Shown here: in pieces, positions 1-7,699 of the stretch
How positions within the stretch are numbered: position 1 is the stretch's first letter
How the letters are laid out: every line of letters begins with the position of its first letter
Source: Roseibium marinum
GTDB taxonomy: Bacteria; Pseudomonadota; Alphaproteobacteria; Rhizobiales; Stappiaceae
DNA length: 64,000 nucleotides
Reading direction: 5' to 3'
Assembly: GCF_002906165.1 (NCBI RefSeq)
Contig: NZ_PPCN01000015.1
Location: forward strand, 1-64,000
Translations under genes and position numbers: made by a program
The notes under the pieces: generated by a model
What the model was told of the DNA's origin: nothing
Databases searched by the model: none
The model's input: only the letters and a program-made list of their open reading frames with translations

Positions 1-126
1 CATCACCCGATCCAGGACATCCATGTCCGCGAGGTGATCAAGGAAGGCGATGTCTACACCAACAAGATCATCGGCACGGCGCTGACCAGCCATGCCGACG
101 CCTATTGGGCCGAATGCGATATGTAA
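1..126 (+). CDS. ABC transporter substrate-binding protein, branched-chain amino acid type (C-terminal fragment)
   Basis: An open frame enters from the left edge and stops with TAA at 124-126, giving 41 residues that begin HHPIQDIHV and end YWAECDM. The rest of the gene lies outside the window. It is followed on the same strand by LivH, LivM, LivG and LivF-type genes, so it is most likely the periplasmic ligand-binding component of that importer. The tail segment with HPIQDI followed by a lysine-rich turn is consistent with the last strand of a type I periplasmic binding protein. The ligand cannot be told from this fragment. Confidence 0.75.
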   Translation, partial: HHPIQDIHVREVIKEGDVYTNKIIGTALTSHADAYWAECDM

Positions 127-134
127 GACACTGA

Positions 135-162
135 GTCCGCGGCCTGGAAACGGGCCGCGGAC
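135..162 (+). terminator. Perfect 10-bp hairpin between binding-protein and permease genes
   Basis: Arms GTCCGCGGCC (135-144) and GGCCGCGGAC (153-162) are perfectly complementary around an 8-nt loop. A short T run (172-176) follows only after 9 other bases, so it is a poor intrinsic terminator. It more likely acts as a partial attenuator or 3' mRNA stabiliser that keeps the binding protein expressed above the membrane genes. A similar hairpin occupies the same place in another ABC operon at 34930-34955. Confidence 0.6.
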
Positions 163-198
163 TACCAATCGTTTTTGATGCTCCAGGGGCGGGGGTTC

Positions 199-1119
199 AT
201 GTCACTGATATTGCTCATAGAGCAGATTTTGAACGGTCTTCAGTTCGGCATCATGCTGTTTCTGATGGCGGCGGGGCTGACGCTGATCTTCGGTGTCATG
301 GGGCTGATCAATCTGGCCCATGGCTCGCTCTACATGATCGGCGCCTTCTGCGCGGCGGCGGTTGCCGGTAAGACGGGATCGTTTCTGCTCGGGCTGATCG
401 CCGCGCTCGCGGGGGCCGCAATTGCCGGGGCGCTTGTGGAACTGGTCGTCATAAGGCGGCTCTACCGGAAGGACCATCTGGACCAGGTGCTGGCGACCTT
501 CGCCCTGATCCTGATCTTCTCGGAAGGCACCCGCTGGATCTTCGGGTCTTTCCCGCTGTTCCTGGACGTGCCGGACTATCTGTCCGGCCCGATTACCCTG
601 CCGGGCGGGATCCAGTATCCGCTTTACCGGCTGGCGCTCATCGTTATCGGGCTGGCGGTCGGGCTGGGGCTTTATCTGCTGATCTCGAAGACCCGGCTCG
701 GCGTGCAGATCCGCGCCGGGGAAAACGACCGGGAGATGATTGCCGCCCTGGGGATCGACATCGCGAAACTCTACACCATCGTCTTCGCACTCGGCGCCGC
801 GCTGGCCGGCTTTGCCGGGGCGCTGGTAGGGGCCATTCAGTCGGTGCAGGTCGGCATGGGCGAACCGGTTCTGATCATGGCTTTCGTCGTTATCGTCATC
901 GGCGGCATCGGCTCCATCAAGGGAGCCTTGATCGGTGCTCTCCTCGTCGGGCTGACCGATACGCTGGGCGGTATCTTCCTGCCGGAAGTCATGAAACTCT
1001 TCTTCGATCCGTCAACGGCGACCTCGATCGGGTCTTCCCTTGCCTCCATGGCGATCTATGTGCTGATGGCCGCGGTGCTGGTTCTCAAGCCTGCCGGACT
1101 GTTCGGAGCGCGGGCATGA
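199..1119 (+). CDS. livH: Branched-chain amino acid-type ABC transporter permease (LivH family)
   Basis: 306-residue integral membrane protein forming one half of the channel of a HAAT-family importer. The sequence is almost continuous hydrophobic segments. It carries the family hallmark near the N terminus (GLTLIFGVMGLINLAHGS) and a conserved cytoplasmic loop near the middle (TRLGVQIRAGENDREMIAALGI) that contacts the ATPase. I chose the ATG at 199 because a purine-rich GGGGCGGGGG stretch lies just upstream; an in-frame ATG at 175 would add eight residues. The stop overlaps the LivM start by 4 bp (ATGA), indicating translational coupling. The substrate is unknown: this family also moves urea, amides and aromatic acids. 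Confidence 0.92.
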   Translation: MSLILLIEQILNGLQFGIMLFLMAAGLTLIFGVMGLINLAHGSLYMIGAFCAAAVAGKTGSFLLGLIAALAGAAIAGALVELVVIRRLYRKDHLDQVLATFALILIFSEGTRWIFGSFPLFLDVPDYLSGPITLPGGIQYPLYRLALIVIGLAVGLGLYLLISKTRLGVQIRAGENDREMIAALGIDIAKLYTIVFALGAALAGFAGALVGAIQSVQVGMGEPVLIMAFVVIVIGGIGSIKGALIGALLVGLTDTLGGIFLPEVMKLFFDPSTATSIGSSLASMAIYVLMAAVLVLKPAGLFGARA

Positions 1120-2099
1120 TCAGAGAAACCCATGTGAATGCATTCACCCTGGCGCTTTTCGTGGCGATCCCGCTCTGGGCGGTCATGGCGGACGAGCCTT
1201 TCACCATCACCCTGATGACCCGGGCGGCGGTCTTCGCCATCGCGGCCATCGGACTGAATGTCGCGCTGGGACTCGGCGGTCTGGTCAGTCTGGGCCACGC
1301 CGTGTTCTTCGGGCTCGGCGGCTATGCGATGGGCATTCTCGCCCACCACGCGCAGACCTATACGGCCCTCGCCGAATGGCCATTGCTGATCGAGGGCACG
1401 AAGTCCATGCCGGTCATCTGGCTGACAGCCATCGCCGTGTCGTCCCTTGCCGCGCTGGCGATCGGCATCCTGTCGCTGCGCACGGCCGGCGTCTACTTCA
1501 TCATGATCACGCTGGCTTTCGGGCAGATGTTCTTTTTCTTCGCCATTTCCTGGTCGGAATACGGCGGCGAGGACGGCTTGTCGATCTATGTTCGCAACGG
1601 CTTTCCGGGCCTGAACACGCTCGATCCGATCCAGTTCTACGGTCTGTGCCTGGCGCTTCTGTGTCTCGTGCTTGTCTTTGTCTGGCGGCTCGCCAAATCG
1701 CCGTTCGGGCTGGCGCTGAATGCGGCGCGTCAGGCGCCGGTCCGCGTGGAGACCGTCGGCCTCGATCCGGCCCGTCTGCGCCTGGTCGCCTTTGTACTGT
1801 CCGGCGCCATCGCCGGACTGGCGGGAGCCCTGTTCGCCGATCTCAACAGGTTCGTCAGCCCGGTGATGTTCAGCTGGCAGACAAGCGGCGAGATCATGAT
1901 ATTCGTGATCCTGGGCGGGGTCGGGCGGCTGTTCGGACCTGTGGTCGGAGCGCTGGTCTTCGTCGCCCTGGAACACTGGCTCGGCGAACTCAGCGAATTC
2001 TGGCACATCTATCTCGGCCTGCTGCTGCTGCTGATCGTGCTGTTCGGCCGGGGCGGGCTGATCGGAATGGTGTCGGGACGGGAGGCGGTCCATGACTGA
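1116..2099 (+). CDS. livM: Branched-chain amino acid-type ABC transporter permease (LivM family)
   Basis: 327-residue second channel subunit, partner of the LivH protein. It has about nine hydrophobic segments, the LivM motif IGLNVALGLGGLVSLGHA near residues 45-65 and the ATPase-contact loop with FGLALNAARQAPVRVETVGLD near residue 200. It starts inside the livH stop (4-bp overlap) and ends 8 bp inside the LivG gene, so four transporter genes form a tightly coupled operon. The family assignment is firm; the transported compound is not visible from sequence. Confidence 0.92.
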   Translation: MIRETHVNAFTLALFVAIPLWAVMADEPFTITLMTRAAVFAIAAIGLNVALGLGGLVSLGHAVFFGLGGYAMGILAHHAQTYTALAEWPLLIEGTKSMPVIWLTAIAVSSLAALAIGILSLRTAGVYFIMITLAFGQMFFFFAISWSEYGGEDGLSIYVRNGFPGLNTLDPIQFYGLCLALLCLVLVFVWRLAKSPFGLALNAARQAPVRVETVGLDPARLRLVAFVLSGAIAGLAGALFADLNRFVSPVMFSWQTSGEIMIFVILGGVGRLFGPVVGALVFVALEHWLGELSEFWHIYLGLLLLLIVLFGRGGLIGMVSGREAVHD

Positions 2100-2870
2100 A
2101 CAATCCGTTCCGTTGACACCTGCCCGGCAAACACCTGTTCTGGAAACGCGGGGCATCTGCAAGAGTTTCGGCGCCCTGCGTGCCAGCCGGGAAATCTCGC
2201 TGGATCTGAGGCCCGGAGAGATCCATGCGATCATCGGGCCGAACGGGGCGGGCAAGTCGACGCTGATCGCGCAGATCTGCGGCACGCTCAAACCGGACGC
2301 CGGGTCGGTTCACCTTCTGGGGAGGGACGTCACCCATCAGGCGACGCGGATGCGGGCCCGGGCCGGGCTCGGCCGGACCTTCCAGATTTCCTCTCTCGCG
2401 ATGGACGATACGGTTCTGCAGAATGCCGTTCTCGGCGCCCTGGGCGCCAGCGGCAGGCCCTGGCGGTTCTGGAAAGATGCGCTGCACGACAGGACGCTTA
2501 CCGAAACGGCGGAGGAAGCTCTGCTGCGAGTCGGCCTTGAGGACCTTGCCCGTCAGCGGACGGCCGAACTCAGCCACGGCCAGCGCCGCCAGCTCGAAGT
2601 CGCGGTGGCGCTGACACTGCGCCCGAAAGCCCTGGTGATGGACGAGCCGATGGCCGGAATGGGGCCGGAAGGCTCAAGGCTGTTGACCGGCTTTCTGGAC
2701 CAGCTCCGCCAGGAAGCGCCGATCCTTCTGGTGGAACATGACATGGATGCGGTCTTCTCCCTGGCCGACAGGATCAGCGTGCTGGTCTATGGCGAAGTGA
2801 TCGCCACCGGTTCCGTGGAGGAAATCCGTGCCAACGCGGCTGTGCGCGAAGCCTATCTGGGGGATGAGGC

Positions 2871-2874
<4 letters not shown>
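2092..2874 (+). CDS. livG: ABC transporter ATP-binding protein (LivG family)
   Basis: 260-residue cytoplasmic ATPase powering the importer with LivF. Walker A GPNGAGKST lies at residues 49-57, the signature LSHGQ at about 160-164 and Walker B LVMDEP at about 181-186, with the H-loop in LLVEHDMD. The signature has His in place of the usual first Gly (LSHGQ versus LSGGQ), a change common in LivG proteins. About 18 residues precede the ABC core. It overlaps livM by 8 bp and livF by 4 bp. Confidence 0.93.
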
Positions 2875-3557
<683 letters not shown>

Positions 3558-3731
3558 CCGAAGCTGAATTGGTCAAGACCGGAATAGGGAAGAACAGGAA
3601 CAATGACAACCATTCCCCAACGCTCGCGCATATCACGTCCTTCACTGGCGGCAACAGGTTCAAGTGATCGCAAGTCCGCCTGCGCCGGCAGGCCAACCGG
3701 ATCGTGGCACAAGCCGCGGGGAGTGTGAGAG

Positions 3732-4127
3732 ATGCCGGCCAGGATCGTTCAACCGCAGGGCTGGGTTCCCGCGAAAGGCTACGCAAACGGTGTGCTGACC
3801 GAAGGGCGGACGCTTCATATCGGCGGCCAGATCGGCTGGAACGGGGATCAGGTCTTCGAGACCGGGGACTTTGTTGCCCAGATGGAGCAGACGCTCGCCA
3901 ATATCGCCGCCATCGTCGAAGAGGCGGGGGGCGCGGTGACCGATATCGTGCGTCTGACCTGGTTCATAACCGACAAGCGCGCATATCTGGCGCGGCAGAA
4001 GGAAGTCGGCGAAGCCTACCGCCGCGTCTTCGGCCGGCATTTCCCGGCCATGTCGGTTGTCGTGGTCGCCGGGCTGATCGAGGACGAGGCCCTCATCGAG
4101 ATCGAAGCCACCGCCCAGATCGGCTGA
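3732..4127 (+). CDS. RidA/YjgF/YER057c/UK114 family protein
   Basis: 131-residue protein of the RidA superfamily, trimeric enzymes that hydrolyse reactive enamine/imine intermediates or act on related small substrates. Family features are the NGVLTEGRTLHIGGQIGWNG strand-turn near residues 19-38, the QMEQTLANIAAIVEEAG helix and the C-terminal IEIEATAQIG strand. The conserved RidA Arg before the last strands is not in the canonical position (PAMSVVVVAGLIEDE), so it may belong to another Rid subgroup. A GGGGAG sequence lies about 9 bases before the ATG. It follows the LivF gene in the same direction, which suggests detoxification or processing linked to the imported amino compound. Confidence 0.88.
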   Translation: MPARIVQPQGWVPAKGYANGVLTEGRTLHIGGQIGWNGDQVFETGDFVAQMEQTLANIAAIVEEAGGAVTDIVRLTWFITDKRAYLARQKEVGEAYRRVFGRHFPAMSVVVVAGLIEDEALIEIEATAQIG

Positions 4128-4539
4128 GATGGAGGGTCATCTCTTGAGCCGGTCCATACCGGCATATTGCGAGGGATATTTCTATTAATACTTACATTTG
4201 AAATTTTTATACAAATATTTTTCAAGTTGATTTAATTAATTAACGAAAATTGTGGCGGAGAGAGCCTCCGCCACTGAATATTACCTAAAAAAAGATCTTA
4301 TTGAAAAATTATTTGCACTTCCATATTCCCTAAGTGCGCACCTATAATACTTGAAATTTTCTGAGTTGTCAAATCTGTTTTTATTTTTGCTTCATTAAAG
4401 CTTCAATTACGTTGCGTCGTCTAGAGTAAATTCGGCCTCTATAAACAGGTACCGTTCTCTCTTTTGGATGCCCGGCCACTTTAGAATCGATCTGCTTTCA
4501 GACCTGCAGTTGTTTCCGATTGCAGGTCTGAAAGTTGAT
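4128..4539. other. AT-rich non-coding stretch
   Basis: After the RidA gene the composition drops sharply, with long A/T runs around 4180-4250 and 4290-4400. No frame of useful length with coding character was found on either strand. It contains the 4495-4534 inverted repeat. The composition break against the GC-rich LivF/RidA side marks the left edge of the unusual block that runs to about 11.2 kb. Confidence 0.7.
4495..4534. repeat. Perfect 14-bp inverted repeat
   Basis: CTTTCAGACCTGCA (4495-4508) and TGCAGGTCTGAAAG (4521-4534) are perfectly complementary around a 12-nt loop. Allowing two mismatches, the arms extend outwards through GATC on both sides to about 20 bp. It lies immediately after the stop codon of the small reverse-strand gene at 4540-4740. 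It could be a 3' stabiliser or terminator for that gene, although no T run follows on the reverse strand, or a protein-binding palindrome. Confidence 0.75.
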
Positions 4540-4740
4540 CTAGTCGCGATCCTCTTTTTCAAGATCTGAAAGACTCACCCGGTCAGCCATCTTCACCAGC
4601 CAGGACAGTGTTTTCTTTTGCTGCTCGCTCAAATCACCTATTTCGCAAATCTGAATCACGGTTTGCCGGTGATAATTCCATGCAAGGAAGAAATCGACGA
4701 TATCCGCGACATCATCAATGTTCGTGCTCTTGGCTGACAA
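4540..4740 (-). CDS. Small hypothetical protein, 66 residues
   Basis: Reverse-strand gene encoding a 66-residue, strongly acidic, soluble protein. It starts MSAKSTNIDD and ends DLEKEDRD, with a predicted helical core (VADIVDFFLAWNYHRQTVIQI, then LSEQQKKTLSWLVKMADRVSL). There is no signal peptide, membrane segment or recognisable motif. The amphipathic helix pattern and the hairpin right at the stop favour a real gene over a chance frame. It is divergent from the SARP-like regulator at 4885, so the 4741-4884 gap probably holds both promoters. I do not recognise the family. Confidence 0.55.
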   Translation of the reverse strand: MSAKSTNIDDVADIVDFFLAWNYHRQTVIQICEIGDLSEQQKKTLSWLVKMADRVSLSDLEKEDRD

Positions 4741-4816
4741 TTCTCGCGCTCACTTTTAAGTTTACGATGCCGTGAGTTTAGAGGCATGGAACCGGTTGCG
4801 AGCGTGAAAAAAGTGT

Positions 4817-4841
4817 GAACCTATTGGTTCCGCCACGGAAC
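4817..4841. promoter_or_regulatory. Alternating GAACC/GGTTC/GGAAC half-sites
   Basis: GAACC (4817-4821) and GGTTC (4826-4830) form a perfect palindrome around TATT. The overlapping GTTCC (4827-4831) pairs again with GGAAC (4837-4841). This cluster of mutually complementary half-sites sits 44-68 bp before the regulator's ATG, in the divergent gap, and is followed by a TATAAA sequence at 4850-4855. It is a candidate operator, perhaps for the regulator itself; this is inference from position and symmetry only. Confidence 0.4.
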
Positions 4842-4884
4842 TGCTGTTTTATAAAACTACGCATTTTTGTCGAGGCAATGGGCT

Positions 4885-6528
4885 ATGTGCGCCAAAATAT
4901 TGGAAATAAACCTGTTCGGGTCCTGTTTCGTCCGTTCCGCTGAACCTGGAGCGTTCGAAATAACCGGCAAGAAGCACCGCGCGATCTTCGCTTTATTGGC
5001 GACGGCTCCGCACGGTTGCAGAAGCCGGACCTTTCTGCAGGAAACGCTTTGGGGGGTTGCGTGCTACGACACGGGCCGCCAAAGCCTGCGCCGTGCCCTT
5101 TCCGACATCAAGGCGGCTATGGGCCCCTATTACGGGCAACTGATCACCACCAACAATTCCGAGGTCACGCTCGATCTCGGCAAGGTCGCTTTCGCGGGCC
5201 GTCCCGGTCAGGGAACCTTTCTGGAGGGCCTGGACGTTCAGTCGCCGGATTTCATCGACTGGTGCAACGGGATCAGAGCCAGTCCTGACCAGATCTATTC
5301 CCTTTTCAGGCCGTCGTCCTCCTCCTCCCTGTCGAGGCCGCCTGTACCCACAGTCACGGTTCTGCCGCTGCTCAGCATCGAGAACAATCCGGAATTGACC
5401 GTTCTTGGAGACTGGTTCGCCGAAGAGATCTGCCGGTCCCTTTCGCGAACCAATCTTCTGTCGGTTATTTCCCACCTGTCGAGCCGCGCATTTGCCGGGA
5501 GACGGATCGATATTGAGGTTATTCGTGACAAGCTTGGTGTCGATTACTGCGTGAGTGGAAACATTCACAAGCTGGACGATCAGGTGATCACCGATGTCGA
5601 TTTTCTGGATGCCAGCTCAGGCCGGATCCTGTGGACCCGCCGTTTCAGTGGAAAATTCAGGGATTTCATCAGCGATGCGGGTCAAGGTCTCACCAACATC
5701 GTGCAGGCAGTCGGCAGTGCCATTGCGTCCGACACCCTGAATTATGTTCGCGGACGTCCCATTACCGAAATCTCCGACCACAGACTTCTCATGGCCGGTG
5801 TCAGCCTGATGCACAGGACGACCCTCCGTGATTTTGCGCAGTCCCGCGAGTTGCTTGACGAGGCGGTCAAACGGTCTCCGAGGTCCGCGGAGGTTCTTGC
5901 CTGGCGTGGCAAGTGGCACATCCTGAGTGTCGTCAACGGGTGGAGTTCCGATCCGGCCCAGGATACCAAAAGCGCTGTCGGCAGCACGGCGAAAGCGCTC
6001 GACATCGATCCCGAGAATGCGTTCTGCCTGACAATTGACGGATTCGCGCATAACAACCTGCTCAGAAGGCTGGACGTTGCTTCCGAACGCTACGGAATGG
6101 CTCTTACCGAGAACCCGAATGAAGCGCTGTCCTGGCTGTTGCGGGGCGCCTTGTTTGCATTTCAGGACGCCGGGCAACAGGCGGTTCACGCAGCGGAAAA
6201 AGCACGTCAACTTTCCCCCATCGACCCGTTCAAATATTTTTTCGATTCTCTGTGCTCCACAGCCTACCTGTCGGCAGGGGACTACACGCAGGCCTTGAAG
6301 TTCGCCGATATGTCGCTGGAGCGCAATCAGCGCCATTTGTCTACGCTGCGCGCCAAGATAACGGCGCTCCATTTTCTGGATAGGACAGAAGAAGCACGGG
6401 ATGTCGGCGAGGAACTTCGTCGCAGGCAACCGGGGTTTTCAGTCGAAGCATATATGCGCGCGCATCCGGCGGCGGATTATCATCTTGGGCAGAATGTTGC
6501 ACGCGCGTTAAGCGCGGTTGGATTTTAA
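4885..6528 (+). CDS. SARP-like winged-helix transcriptional regulator with TolB-like and TPR regions
   Basis: 547-residue soluble regulator. Residues 1-105 resemble the SARP/AfsR N-terminal DNA-binding domain (LFGSC, ITGKKHRAIFALLA, RTFLQETLWG, RQSLRRALSDIKAAMG). Residues 155-265 match the TolB-like segment often found in such regulators (VTVLPLLSIENNPE, FAEEICRSLSR, LGVDYCVSGNI, DASSGRILWTRRFSG). The rest, to about 520, is helical repeat of TPR type (LDIDPENAF, ERYGMALTENPNEALSWLLRGA). The ATG at 4885 is preceded by GAGG at a normal distance; a TTG at 4867 would add six residues. It lies 29 bp before the Gly-Val-repeat PAP2 gene on the same strand and is the likely controller of the cassette. 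No receiver domain is present, so how it senses a signal is unknown. Confidence 0.82.
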   Translation: MCAKILEINLFGSCFVRSAEPGAFEITGKKHRAIFALLATAPHGCRSRTFLQETLWGVACYDTGRQSLRRALSDIKAAMGPYYGQLITTNNSEVTLDLGKVAFAGRPGQGTFLEGLDVQSPDFIDWCNGIRASPDQIYSLFRPSSSSSLSRPPVPTVTVLPLLSIENNPELTVLGDWFAEEICRSLSRTNLLSVISHLSSRAFAGRRIDIEVIRDKLGVDYCVSGNIHKLDDQVITDVDFLDASSGRILWTRRFSGKFRDFISDAGQGLTNIVQAVGSAIASDTLNYVRGRPITEISDHRLLMAGVSLMHRTTLRDFAQSRELLDEAVKRSPRSAEVLAWRGKWHILSVVNGWSSDPAQDTKSAVGSTAKALDIDPENAFCLTIDGFAHNNLLRRLDVASERYGMALTENPNEALSWLLRGALFAFQDAGQQAVHAAEKARQLSPIDPFKYFFDSLCSTAYLSAGDYTQALKFADMSLERNQRHLSTLRAKITALHFLDRTEEARDVGEELRRRQPGFSVEAYMRAHPAADYHLGQNVARALSAVGF

Positions 6529-6557
6529 CAATAGTTTATTCTTAAGTGGAGGGCGAA

Positions 6558-7685
6558 ATGGCCTATTTCGGTGGTGTCGGTGGTGTCGGTGGTGTCGGTG
6601 GTGTTGGGGGTGTCGGCGGTGTTGGGGGTGTCGGTGGAGTAGGCGGCGTTGGAAATTTGAATCTGACAGGAATTGGCAGCTTTCTCGGCGCCGGTGCGGG
6701 TCCGGCTCTCGACCCGCTCACGGTTCAGGGATTGCAGACAAGTGCGCAGGCGATCTCTCACGCGGCCGGCGACGCAGCGGCGCACACGCCGAAAGAGCTC
6801 AAGTTTTCCTCTTCGGACAATCTGGATAAATGGGCGGATTGGGTGAGGGCGTCGCTTTATCTCAGCGACTTTTTGAGCGAACTGCACTGGGACATACGAG
6901 AGGAGCCGAACGGCGCCGTCGTCCTGTCGCATCAGGCCCGTGGCGGCAGTGCCCAGCCGTTTTTCGAGGTGACCCGTCCGGAGATGTCCGTGTTCGAGCA
7001 ACAGGTGAAGATCGTCCGGTCCTATATCGATCAAAGGCCGGAACGGACCCCCGAAATACTCAGCCAGCTCGGCTTCCCGACGCCCTATTTCGCCATGATC
7101 CTGGGCCTTTATCCGGCACGCAACCCGAAAACTCTGGAGCTGATCGCGATCACGCAGGTTCTGGCCTCGCACGTTGCCATGATCGTCAAACATCATCTGG
7201 CTATTCGTCGACCGGATCGGATTGATGCGACCGTTCTACCGATGATCACCACTCCGGGGCACGGGAGCTTTCCAAGTGCCCACGCGACGGAGGCCTTTGC
7301 CGTTGCGCGCGTGCTGGAAGGTTTGATCGACGAGAAAAAGTCCCACTATCCCGACCCTGACAAGCGCAAGAAGCTGGTGCGTAAACAGGCGGAACGGGTT
7401 GCGGTGAGCCGGACTGTCGCCGGCGTGCACTATCCGGTCGACAGTTGGGCTGGAGCGTTGCTTGGTAAAATGATCGGCGAAATCGTTTTGAACAAATGTG
7501 GCGTTTCACAGCTCATGACCGGCCTGAAATATGAAGCAAAGGCGGACTCCGATTTCATGCTCGCCCATTACAGGGATCCCGTCTGGAAAGACCATGGCGT
7601 GAGCGAACTCCAGAATTGCAAGGTCGCAAAAAGTTCCCTGTTTGAATGGCTCTGGGAGAGAGCGGTCGGCGAGTTCGACCAGTAA
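6558..7685 (+). CDS. PAP2/vanadium-haloperoxidase-fold protein with N-terminal Gly-Gly-Val repeats
   Basis: 375-residue protein. Residues 5-31 are nine GGV repeats. The C-terminal half carries the complete PAP2/vanadium-haloperoxidase signature: K211-x6-R218-P219, P239-S-A-H242, and S284-R-x5-H291-x3-D295. The fold either dephosphorylates lipid or soluble phosphoesters or, with vanadate, oxidises halides. There are no long hydrophobic segments, unlike membrane PAP2 lipid phosphatases, which favours a soluble haloperoxidase-like or non-specific phosphatase form. GGAGGG lies 5-10 bases before the ATG. The gene sits between the SARP-like regulator and the subtilase with short gaps (29 and 14 bp), so an operon is likely. 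The substrate is not predictable. Confidence 0.85.
   Translation: MAYFGGVGGVGGVGGVGGVGGVGGVGGVGGVGNLNLTGIGSFLGAGAGPALDPLTVQGLQTSAQAISHAAGDAAAHTPKELKFSSSDNLDKWADWVRASLYLSDFLSELHWDIREEPNGAVVLSHQARGGSAQPFFEVTRPEMSVFEQQVKIVRSYIDQRPERTPEILSQLGFPTPYFAMILGLYPARNPKTLELIAITQVLASHVAMIVKHHLAIRRPDRIDATVLPMITTPGHGSFPSAHATEAFAVARVLEGLIDEKKSHYPDPDKRKKLVRKQAERVAVSRTVAGVHYPVDSWAGALLGKMIGEIVLNKCGVSQLMTGLKYEAKADSDFMLAHYRDPVWKDHGVSELQNCKVAKSSLFEWLWERAVGEFDQ
6570..6650 (+). repeat. Nine tandem 9-bp units encoding Gly-Gly-Val
   Basis: The first three units are identical (GGTGGTGTC). Units 4-9 drift by third-position changes while keeping Gly-Gly-Val, which shows selection on the protein rather than a very recent expansion. 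Being a multiple of three, copy-number change would lengthen or shorten the tail without breaking the frame. Confidence 0.95.
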
Positions 7686-7699
7686 GCGGGAGCTCTGAC

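Noticed and set aside
1056-2291. Reverse frame of 411 codons opposite livM
   Set aside because: Crosses two gene boundaries of a well-supported forward operon and has shadow-like composition.
6570-6650. Short tandem repeat considered as a CRISPR-like array
   Set aside because: Units are contiguous 9-mers in coding frame with no spacers; it is a protein repeat.
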